Source: Eubacterium sp. UBA3279
GTDB taxonomy: Bacteria; Bacillota; Clostridia; Lachnospirales; Lachnospiraceae
Direction: 5' to 3'
DNA: 28,258 bases
Assembly: GCA_002361775.1 (NCBI GenBank)
Contig: DETV01000090.1
Coordinates: forward strand, 17,504 to 45,761
Both the position numbers and the translations under genes were made by a program. Each line of letters begins with the position of its first letter. Positions within the stretch are counted from its first letter, which is position 1. Positions 15,361 through 22,382 of this stretch are shown piece by piece. The notes under the pieces are model-generated. The model was given only the letters and a program-made list of their open reading frames with translations, did not search any database and was not told where the DNA came from.

Positions 15361-15407
15361 GCCTGTTTCCTCCTTATGAGTAATCGATAAAGGCATCAAT
15401 TTATTTC

Positions 15408-15436
15408 ATTATACCGTTTTGTAAAAGGGTAGTCAA
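15408..15436 (-). promoter_or_regulatory. Promoter of the AraC-EamA unit
   Basis: On the minus strand TTGACT (15436-15431), 17-base spacer, TATAAT (15413-15408), a near-consensus sigma-A promoter 48 bases before the start at 15360. A TGTATAAAT box begins 5 bases beyond the -35. Confidence 0.75.
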
Positions 15437-15440
15437 CATA

Positions 15441-15525
15441 TGTATAAATAGGAAACATAAATCATCATTTGTATAAATGGAAAAAATCGAAATAATAAAA
15501 GAAACAAACAAAATCATGTATAAAT
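15441..15525. promoter_or_regulatory. Three direct copies of TGTATAAAT between AraC and the APC-lacZ unit
   Basis: TGTATAAAT at 15441-15449, 15470-15478 and 15517-15525, all on the plus strand, each with CAT or TCAT just before and an A+G-rich GGAAA-like stretch after. The intergenic region (15361-15703, 343 bases) is otherwise very A-rich, and I find no convincing -35/-10 pair for the permease gene, which suits activator-dependent transcription. Candidate AraC sites. Confidence 0.5.
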
Positions 15526-15703
15526 AAAGGAAAAACTGGAAAGAAATAAAAGAAAAAACAAAACAAAAAAACATAATGGCAACATAAGTACAAATTAATG
15601 CATCATTGCTATATAGAAAATGAAATAGGGTGGTGATACAATAACATCATCAGGCAGATGCGCAAATGCTAAGAGGAAAATGAAAAGAAAAGGAGAATCT
15701 CTC

Positions 15704-17173
15704 ATGGAAAAATCTAACTCAAGAGAAAGATTGGGATCAGCAGCGCTTATGATGATGACCTTCTCGGCTGTATTTGCTTTCCCGAGTATCATTAACAACA
15801 GTATTCAGATCGGACTTGCTACGATTCCAGCTTACATTTTTGGATCGATCTTTTACTTCCTTCCCTTTATCCTGATGATTGCGGAATTCGCATCTGCAAA
15901 CTCCGGTAAGGAATCCGGCGTGCATAGCTGGCTGGAATGTGTTCTGGGACCAAAATGGGCGTTCCTGGGCGCATGGACTTATTTCTTTGTTAACTTGTTT
16001 TACTTTTGTTCTCTGCTTCCCCAGACATTGATTTACGGTTCTTACGCTTTTGTGGGAAGAAACGTATTTGAAGGAGAAAGCGGAACAAAAATTATCGCAG
16101 TAATTTCTATCCTGCTGTTTTGGATTGCAACTTATGTATGTGTAAAAGGTGTAAGCTGGATTTCCAAGGTTACAGGTTTTGCAGGAAGCGCCCGTCTCTT
16201 CATGGGTGTGATCTTCGTAATCCTGGCTTTTGTGGTAATCTTTGGATTTGGTGAAGCTCCTGCACAGGAATTTACCATGAAAACAATCACACCTAAATTT
16301 AACTGGACCTTCTTTATGACAATGGCCTGGGTTCTGCAGGCAGTAGGCGGCGGTGAGAGTATCGGTGTTTACATCAAAGACGTAAAAGGCGGTAACAAAA
16401 CATTCGTTAAAATCATGATTCTTTCCACTATCGTTGTTGGATTGATGTACGTACTGGGCGCTGTAGCAGTAGGACTGATCGTTCCGGCAGAAGTACTTTC
16501 CGGTAACTTCTCCAATGGTATCTTCGACGTATTCCAGATTCTGGCAGCACACTTCGGAATTCCAAACGGTGTGATTGTTCGTCTGGTAGGTGTTATTCTT
16601 CTTCTTGGAAACCTCGGTTCTCTGGCATTGTGGACAGCAGCTCCGGTAAAAGTATTCTTCTCTGAGATTCCGGAAGGGGTATTCGGAAAATGGCTGGTTA
16701 AAACAAATGATGAAGGTAACCCAACAAACGCTCTGTTTGTACAGGGTATCGTTGTAACAGTTCTTCTGGTAATTCCTGCACTGGGAATCGGTAACATGGA
16801 CAGCTTCCTGGAAATGCTGATCAACATGACAGCAGCAACTTCTCTTCTTCCGGTACTCTTCCTGATTGCCGCTTATATCGGACTTCGCTGGAAGAAAGAT
16901 GATATGAAACGTGACTTCAAGTTTGGTACCAGAGGATTTGGTATTGCAGTAGGTATTTTCCTGATGATGGTATTTATGTTCGTATTCTTTATGTCTACAG
17001 TTCCGGAACCAACCCTGATCATGCAGGCAATCAACGGAACATTACCTGAAGGAGTGGCAAATCCGATTGGAACTTTGGTTTACAATGTGCTTGGTGTGGT
17101 AATCTTTGTTGGTATCGCATGGATTTGCTGGGTACGCTATGAAAAAAAGAACAAAGCATCTGAAAATAAATAA
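15704..17173 (+). CDS. APC-superfamily permease (amino acid permease / YjeM-GadC-like)
   Basis: 489 residues with about 12 membrane helices, cytoplasmic membrane. The APC fold is recognised from the first helix pair (LGSAALMMMTFSAVFAFPSI), the ANSGKESGVHSWLECVLGPK segment and the helix-6/7 region (WVLQAVGGGESIGVYIKDVK), most like the glutamate:GABA antiporter/YjeM group. The ATG at 15704 with AAAGGAG upstream is better than the ATG at 15680. It lies 21 bases before lacZ, in an apparent two-gene operon, where a sugar permease would be expected. Either it moves an amino acid, or this branch has a glycoside substrate; the sequence does not tell. Codon choice matches that of lacZ. Confidence 0.8.
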   Translation: MEKSNSRERLGSAALMMMTFSAVFAFPSIINNSIQIGLATIPAYIFGSIFYFLPFILMIAEFASANSGKESGVHSWLECVLGPKWAFLGAWTYFFVNLFYFCSLLPQTLIYGSYAFVGRNVFEGESGTKIIAVISILLFWIATYVCVKGVSWISKVTGFAGSARLFMGVIFVILAFVVIFGFGEAPAQEFTMKTITPKFNWTFFMTMAWVLQAVGGGESIGVYIKDVKGGNKTFVKIMILSTIVVGLMYVLGAVAVGLIVPAEVLSGNFSNGIFDVFQILAAHFGIPNGVIVRLVGVILLLGNLGSLALWTAAPVKVFFSEIPEGVFGKWLVKTNDEGNPTNALFVQGIVVTVLLVIPALGIGNMDSFLEMLINMTAATSLLPVLFLIAAYIGLRWKKDDMKRDFKFGTRGFGIAVGIFLMMVFMFVFFMSTVPEPTLIMQAINGTLPEGVANPIGTLVYNVLGVVIFVGIAWICWVRYEKKNKASENK

Positions 17174-17194
17174 TAAACAAGGAGGGTTTTTACT

Positions 17195-20100
17195 ATGAAA
17201 ATATGGGAAAATCATCAAGTGGACGGAATTAACAGAATGCCTGCAAGAGCGCATTTCCTCACATTTCCAAATCGGGAAAAAGCTCTGCTGGGAAGCAACC
17301 GGTATACACACGCATTTAAAAATCTGAATGGCGTATGGAAATTTATGTTCCTGGATGCTCCGGAATATAGTCCGGAAGGTTTCTATGAAAGCGGTTTTGA
17401 TACCGCTTCCATGGATGACATTACTGTGCCTGGTAACTGGCAGCTTCAGGGATATGGAAAAATGCACTATTCTGATCTGTGGTATAACTTCCCTATCAAT
17501 CCGCCGTACGTACCAACAGAAAATCCTACAGGAATTTATAAACGTACTTTCTATGTGGAAAACAGCTTTGCAGGAAAACAGATTATCATCCGTTTCTGTG
17601 GTGTGGATTCAGCATATCATCTGTGGATTAACGGACAGGAAGTTGGCTACAGCAAAGGAGCCAGAAATGAAGCAGAATTTGATATTACAGATCTGGTACG
17701 CGTAGGGGAAGAAAATGATATTACTGTTCGCGTATACCAGTGGTCTGACGGAACATATCTGGAAGATCAGGATATGTGGTGGGAGAGCGGTATCTTCCGT
17801 GATGTAGAACTGATCGGCGTACCGAAAAATGGTATCAACGATTATAAAGTGGAAGCTGACCTGGATGATACATATACAGATGGTCTTCTTTTTGTAAATG
17901 CATCTCTTCGCAGTGAAGAGCCGGTACAGGTTACTTTTGAACTGCTGGATGCACAGGGCGTATCTGTATTGAAAGAAACAGTTGCTTCTGAAGGAAATAA
18001 AGTGACTTTTAAAGCAACTGTAAAAGAAGCTGAACACTGGACAGCAGAAACACCATATCTCTATAAAATGCTCATGACTGTGGAAAAAGATGGTGAAGTG
18101 ATCGAAGTAATCCCACAGAATGTAGGATTCAGAAATATCCGTCTGAACGGAGATACTTTCCTGGTAAATGGTGTTGCCATTAAATTTAAAGGTATGAACC
18201 GCCATGATTACAATCCGAGAAATGGCCGTGTAGTAGCAAAAGAAGAGATTGAAAAAGACATTATTCTGATGAAACAGTTTAATGTAAATGCAATCCGTAC
18301 CTGTCATTATCCGGATTCTTACTATCTGTATGATCTTTGCGATCAGTATGGTATGTATGTAATTGATGAGACAGACCTGGAGTGTCATGGATTTGAGCTG
18401 ACAGGAAATTATTCCTGGATTTCCGATGATCCAACATGGGAATTGGCTTATGTATCCCGTATGGTCCGCATGATTGAAAGAGATAAAAACTATCCTTGTA
18501 TCCTGATGTGGTCCCTGGGAAATGAATCTTCTTCCGGATGCAACTTCTTCAAGATGACAGAAGTAGCTCATCAGATGGATTCTACCCGTCTGGTACATTA
18601 TGAAGGCGACTTTGATATGGAATACGCAGATGTATATTCTACCATGTATACATGGCTGGAAAATCCTGCAAAACCGTTCCTGATGAAAGATATTATTGAA
18701 AACAGCAAACATCCTCATCTGCTGTGCGAATACTGCCATGCAATGGGTAACGGCCCTGGAAACCTGAAAGAGTATCAGGATCTGTTCTATGCTCACGATA
18801 AGCTGCAGGGCGGATTTATCTGGGAGTGGTTTGACCACGGTATTGAAACTTATACAGAAGATGGAGAAAAATATTATCGTTACGGCGGAGACTTTGGTGA
18901 TGATCCAAGTAACAAAGACTTCTGTATCGATGGTATGCTGATGCCAGACCGTACTCCGTCACCGGGACTTTACGAATATAAGAAAGTAGTAGAACCAATT
19001 ACTACAACAGAAGTAGATCTGGAACATGGTGTGGTTCGTCTGCTCAGCCGTTATGACTTTGCTGATCTGAATCAGTTCCGTATGGTATATAACATTATGG
19101 AAGATGATGTGATGATCTTCAGCGGAAGTATGGATCTGCCTTCTATTCCGGCAAGAACATCCAAAGATATCACCATTCCTTACGATCTGAAATCTATTCA
19201 GGCTGTTCCGGGAGCAGAATACTATGTAAATATCTCTTATCAGTTAAAAGAAACTGTACCATATGCTCCGGCAGGACATGAACTGGCAACTGCACAGTTT
19301 AAACTGCCTGTATATAAAGAGGGAATTGAATTTATTCCGGAAGGAACTTTGAAAGTAACAAAGAACCATACAACACTTCGCGCAGAGGGCGCAAACTTCC
19401 ATGTGGATTTCGATCTGGTTCGCGGAAACATTATCAGTGTAGTACGTGATGGAATGGAAATTATGAGCAAAGGTCCGAGACTGACTCTCTGGAGAGCTCC
19501 GATCAGCAATGATATGGAAATCATTGACCAGTTGAAGAAGGTATACTTCCTCCATCTGGAGCATGAAGTGGTTATGGATATCAAATATGAAGAAGATGGT
19601 CATTTCCTGAAAATGGTTGTAAAGACTATCAATGGAACTACAAATAGCGCATGGCATTTTGATACTACTTATGAATATGTGGTATGCCCGACAGGTGATG
19701 TGATGATCAGTGTATCCGGTGTTCCGGCAGGAAAACTGGAAGATACAGGAGCAACCATGTCTGCAAACGGTTCCTCTGCCAATATGGCAATGGGAGGAAA
19801 ACTGGGATGCGCTCCGGATATGTTCCCGAGAATCGGTGTGACCATGCATTTGGATGAGTCTATGGAAAATGTACGTTACTTTGGACGCGGACCGAGAGAG
19901 AACTACTCTGATTCCAAAGAAGCAGGTTTGATGGGTGTATACGAGAACACTGTAGACGGATTGTTTACAAACTATGTAGTACCTCAGGCTAACGGCAATC
20001 ATATGGATTGTAAGTGGGTATCTCTTACCAACGACAGAGGTATGGGTCTGGTAGCATCAACAGAAGACAGCTTTAACTTCAGCGCCTCCTTCTATGAAGA

Positions 20101-20335
20101 AAAAGACCTGGATGATGCAAAACATACCTGCGATCTGGTAAAACGGGATTATGTAGTATTTAATATCGACTACAAACAGAATGCATTAGGATCTTACTCC
20201 TGTGGACAGTGGCAGCTGGATAAATACAGAGCTAAGAACGAACCATTTACAATTAATTTCCGTGTAACACCATTTAACAATAAGGAAATGGCGGATAAAC
20301 ACATTGCACATGAAAGAATTCGCTTTTCCAAATAA
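17195..20335 (+). CDS. lacZ: Beta-galactosidase, GH2 (LacZ type)
   Basis: 1046 residues, close to the 1023 of E. coli LacZ, cytoplasmic. In order: the N-terminal sugar-binding jelly roll (about 40-220, with DQDMWWESGIFRDVEL), an immunoglobulin-like domain, the TIM barrel (about 320-620) and the C-terminal Bgal_small_N domain (about 755-1035). Acid/base about E444 in SLGNESS and nucleophile about E512 in LCEYCHAMGNGPG; the supporting FKGMNRHDYNP, RTCHYPDSYYLYDLCDQYG and GGFIWEWFDHGIE blocks are all present. AAGGAGG lies 9 bases before the ATG. It shares an operon with the APC permease, opposite an AraC regulator, and ends at a strong terminator. Consistent with hydrolysis of lactose or plant and host beta-galactosides. 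Confidence 0.95.
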   Translation: MKIWENHQVDGINRMPARAHFLTFPNREKALLGSNRYTHAFKNLNGVWKFMFLDAPEYSPEGFYESGFDTASMDDITVPGNWQLQGYGKMHYSDLWYNFPINPPYVPTENPTGIYKRTFYVENSFAGKQIIIRFCGVDSAYHLWINGQEVGYSKGARNEAEFDITDLVRVGEENDITVRVYQWSDGTYLEDQDMWWESGIFRDVELIGVPKNGINDYKVEADLDDTYTDGLLFVNASLRSEEPVQVTFELLDAQGVSVLKETVASEGNKVTFKATVKEAEHWTAETPYLYKMLMTVEKDGEVIEVIPQNVGFRNIRLNGDTFLVNGVAIKFKGMNRHDYNPRNGRVVAKEEIEKDIILMKQFNVNAIRTCHYPDSYYLYDLCDQYGMYVIDETDLECHGFELTGNYSWISDDPTWELAYVSRMVRMIERDKNYPCILMWSLGNESSSGCNFFKMTEVAHQMDSTRLVHYEGDFDMEYADVYSTMYTWLENPAKPFLMKDIIENSKHPHLLCEYCHAMGNGPGNLKEYQDLFYAHDKLQGGFIWEWFDHGIETYTEDGEKYYRYGGDFGDDPSNKDFCIDGMLMPDRTPSPGLYEYKKVVEPITTTEVDLEHGVVRLLSRYDFADLNQFRMVYNIMEDDVMIFSGSMDLPSIPARTSKDITIPYDLKSIQAVPGAEYYVNISYQLKETVPYAPAGHELATAQFKLPVYKEGIEFIPEGTLKVTKNHTTLRAEGANFHVDFDLVRGNIISVVRDGMEIMSKGPRLTLWRAPISNDMEIIDQLKKVYFLHLEHEVVMDIKYEEDGHFLKMVVKTINGTTNSAWHFDTTYEYVVCPTGDVMISVSGVPAGKLEDTGATMSANGSSANMAMGGKLGCAPDMFPRIGVTMHLDESMENVRYFGRGPRENYSDSKEAGLMGVYENTVDGLFTNYVVPQANGNHMDCKWVSLTNDRGMGLVASTEDSFNFSASFYEEKDLDDAKHTCDLVKRDYVVFNIDYKQNALGSYSCGQWQLDKYRAKNEPFTINFRVTPFNNKEMADKHIAHERIRFSK

Positions 20336-20356
20336 ATCATAATACCTTCTGAAAAG

Positions 20357-20410
20357 AAATGCCCGTTATCGGTTTATATTACTGATAACGGGCGTTTCGA
20401 TTTTTTTATC
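20357..20410. terminator. Bidirectional terminator between lacZ and the TIM-barrel gene
   Basis: GAAATGCCCGTTATCGGT (20356-20373) pairs with ACTGATAACGGGCGTTTC (20381-20398) with only G-T wobbles, 7-base loop, followed by seven T. The reverse direction ends the minus-strand gene, whose stop overlaps the T-tract. Confidence 0.88.
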
Positions 20411-21296
20411 GAGCCTTCTGATACAGTTCTGTAATCCAGGCTCCTTTTTTGTAGGCTTCTTTCAGGAATTCTTCTTCGCTGTCCATATGGCAGCTCAGTT
20501 CCATAGTCAGAGGCAGTTCATATGCAGAATCTGCCAGCGCTGCCATAACCTCTTCCCAGTTAATATTTCCCATTCCCGGAATATCATGGGAATCGGCATT
20601 TCCTGGATTGTCGTGAAGATGTACAGAATAAATTCTTTCGCCATATTTGCGGATGATCCGGATCATATCCTCGCCCCACAACATATTGGCATGGCCGGAA
20701 TCCAGGCAGAAGCCAAGAAATTCTTTTGGATAATTTTCCAATACCCAATCCCATTCTTCTTCCATATAGTGCATCGGCACGTCAAATAAATTTTCCATGC
20801 AGATACGAACGCCTTTTTCCAGACAGTAAGGCTGAAGTTCATCCATGGATTTTTTTACATTGCTGTAGAATTTTGCTTTCTTTTCCGGTTCCGCATCAAG
20901 AGTTTTGTAAGGGATATACAGGTGAAGAACAATTTCGGAAGTTCCCATGCAGGCAGCCAGATCTACTCTGTTTTTGATCAGTTCCACACCGGCTTTCCGG
21001 TTATATTCGCAGTCGGCAGTAAAGTCCCTTCTGTAATTACCGTGGATAGAAAATACGTCATGATCCGTTCCGATGGTAGCGTGGAGGGATTTTGCTTTCA
21101 GATTGTATTTGTCCATCCATTCACGGATCTGCTCCATTTCGTAGGTGGAGTAGGTGTAATCTCCATCCCATTCATGGCACCAGTGAATGTGAGTGAATCC
21201 CGCTTCGGAGACCATTTTAAGAATATGTTCCAGATCTTCCGTTTTTTTACTTTCCCCCATGTAATCGGTGGCGATAGCCAGTCCTAATTTATTCAT
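20406..21296 (-). CDS. Sugar phosphate isomerase/epimerase-like TIM-barrel protein
   Basis: 296 residues, a xylose-isomerase-like TIM barrel (AP_endonuc_2). Likely metal ligands are all present: E168 (CMENLF), D199 and H202 (CLDSGHAN), H226/H228 (VHLHDN), H237 (SHDIPG) and E266 (TMELS). The family covers epimerases, isomerases and the inositol enzymes IolE, IolH and IolI. It lacks clear IolE features, so an inosose role is possible but unproven. The frame extends further upstream, but GGAG a few bases before 21296 and the family's usual start (MNKLGLAIAT) support this ATG. It is divergent from the GH42 unit across a large regulatory region. Confidence 0.82.
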   Translation of the reverse strand: MNKLGLAIATDYMGESKKTEDLEHILKMVSEAGFTHIHWCHEWDGDYTYSTYEMEQIREWMDKYNLKAKSLHATIGTDHDVFSIHGNYRRDFTADCEYNRKAGVELIKNRVDLAACMGTSEIVLHLYIPYKTLDAEPEKKAKFYSNVKKSMDELQPYCLEKGVRICMENLFDVPMHYMEEEWDWVLENYPKEFLGFCLDSGHANMLWGEDMIRIIRKYGERIYSVHLHDNPGNADSHDIPGMGNINWEEVMAALADSAYELPLTMELSCHMDSEEEFLKEAYKKGAWITELYQKAR

Positions 21297-21339
21297 ATTG
21301 ACAGCTCCTTTTCTGTAGATAATGTTGATATAAGACTGT

Positions 21340-21368
21340 ATTATGACCGAAACAGTCATATTGATCAA
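21340..21368 (-). promoter_or_regulatory. Promoter of the TIM-barrel gene
   Basis: On the minus strand TTGATC (21368-21363), 17-base spacer, CATAAT (21345-21340), about 44 bases before the start at 21296. Confidence 0.6.
21342..21360. promoter_or_regulatory. Candidate operator inside the TIM-barrel promoter
   Basis: TATGAC (21342-21347) and GTCATA (21355-21360), a perfect 6-base inverted repeat with a 7-base centre, covering the -10 and spacer of the promoter, a position suited to repression. An overlapping pair GACTGT (21334-21339)/ACAGTC (21352-21357) also exists. Confidence 0.45.
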
Positions 21369-21470
21369 TTCAGGTTGACGATAGCATAGAAACAGGAAAA
21401 AGACAATGGATAAAACTATAAATTTCAGAGGATAATTGGGAGTAATACTTTTTGATATTTATTTGGGGGA

Positions 21471-21705
21471 TTTGGGCATGGGACATATAAATTTCTATAT
21501 ATGCCCAAAATGACCGGGAAAAAGATGGATTTTTCGGTGTTTTGGGCATATAGCAGGTGAGTATATGAAATAAATCCCGTGTAACGGCGATTTTTTGGGC
21601 ATATGAGAAAAATGATGCATATGTATGCCCAAACAAGATCAAAAAGTGAGGTTCTGAAGAGGAAATTTGGGCATAGGACGGGGAAGCAAATCTTATATGC
21701 CCAAT
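21471..21705. repeat. Cluster of seven TTTGGGCAT boxes in both orientations
   Basis: Forward copies start at 21471, 21541, 21594 and 21666; reverse copies (ATGCCCAAA, the last ending AAT) start at 21501, 21625 and 21697. Three of them form forward/reverse pairs with 21-22 bases between arms; the forward copy at 21541 has only a weak partner near 21573. The 455-base stretch from 21297 to 21750 has no credible gene; a 90-codon minus-strand frame here is composed of the repeats. The cluster lies between the divergent promoters at 21340-21368 and 21751-21780, which makes a regulatory role plausible. Confidence 0.75.
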
Positions 21706-21750
21706 ACTCCTGGATTCAGCCTTGCCATAGGCAAAAGGGAGAAATTAAAA

Positions 21751-21780
21751 TTGACGATAAAAGCATTTGAGAGGTAAAAT
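21751..21780 (+). promoter_or_regulatory. Promoter of the oxidoreductase relic-GH42 unit
   Basis: TTGACG (21751-21756), 18-base spacer, TAAAAT (21775-21780). It is the nearest plausible promoter for the GH42 gene about 600 bases downstream. Confidence 0.55.
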
Positions 21781-21860
21781 ATATATGATGATAAACAAAA
21801 ATTCTGGGGAGGATTTTGCGCTGCTTTGTGTTCTCAGACCGGTGATGATGCCATGGATTA

Positions 21861-22373
21861 TTGGATATTATCAAAAAAGGAACGCTGGGAGAAATCTCTA
21901 ATGTATCGATGTCAGCGATTCAGGGATATCATGCAGTCAGTATTTTTCGAAAGTTTTTGGGAATCTGTATGGAAAATTGTAAAATCCAAGGTCGAAGCTA
22001 CTCTTTTCCTGTTACAAAGACAAGAGACAGGGATGGGTGGCATCAGACGGGAGAATTACTGACAGGGAGAAGAGATCGGGTAGATTTTGTTTTTGAAAAT
22101 GGGAAGACAGCTTTTCTTGATTTTGATGAAGAACAGTATTTCTCGCCGATACGAAGCAGAACCTGGAATATACAGGGAGATCGAGGTGAAATTCGTGACT
22201 GGAAGGTGTGTTATCTTAACGAAGGAAATGATCCGGTAACGGAACAACTCCACAGAGAAGATTTTTATCCTTTGAGAGAAGGATTGCAGGATGCATATTT
22301 GAAATTTGTGATGGAGGAAGTGCTGCGAACCGGGGAGGAAAAATACACTTGCAGACAGTCCTGGGCAGAATAG
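21861..22373 (+). pseudogene. Decayed Gfo/Idh/MocA-family oxidoreductase
   Basis: The frame reads as the C-terminal half of a family oxidoreductase: GTLGEISNVSMSAIQGYHAV, a DFVFENGKTAFLDFDEEQYF stretch, QGDRGEIRDWKVCYLN, then EDFYPLREGLQDAYLKFVME. The whole N-terminal Rossmann domain is missing, the frame has a stop at 21846-21848 just upstream, and about 60 residues that family members usually carry between the HRED and FYPLRE segments are absent. It starts only with a TTG and has no ribosome binding site. The intact version would be about 430 residues. The remnant ends 9 bases before the GH42 start, so it was once part of that operon. The AGGAGG serving GH42 overlaps its stop. Confidence 0.75.
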
Positions 22374-22382
22374 GAGGAAGCT

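Noticed and set aside
17609..18838. A 409-codon minus-strand frame inside lacZ
   Set aside because: Antisense of the GH2 catalytic core; no ribosome binding site and implausible composition.
21370..21642. A 90-codon minus-strand frame in the repeat array
   Set aside because: It is built from the TTTGGGCAT boxes themselves and reads as short repeated AYI/AQK-like pieces; no known protein and no ribosome binding site.
21471..21705. The box cluster as a CRISPR array
   Set aside because: Repeats are only 9 bases, occur in both orientations, spacers vary from 21 to 44 bases, and no cas gene is present.
21826..22062. A 78-codon plus-strand frame overlapping the oxidoreductase relic
   Set aside because: A different frame from the recognisable oxidoreductase residues, with no ribosome binding site.
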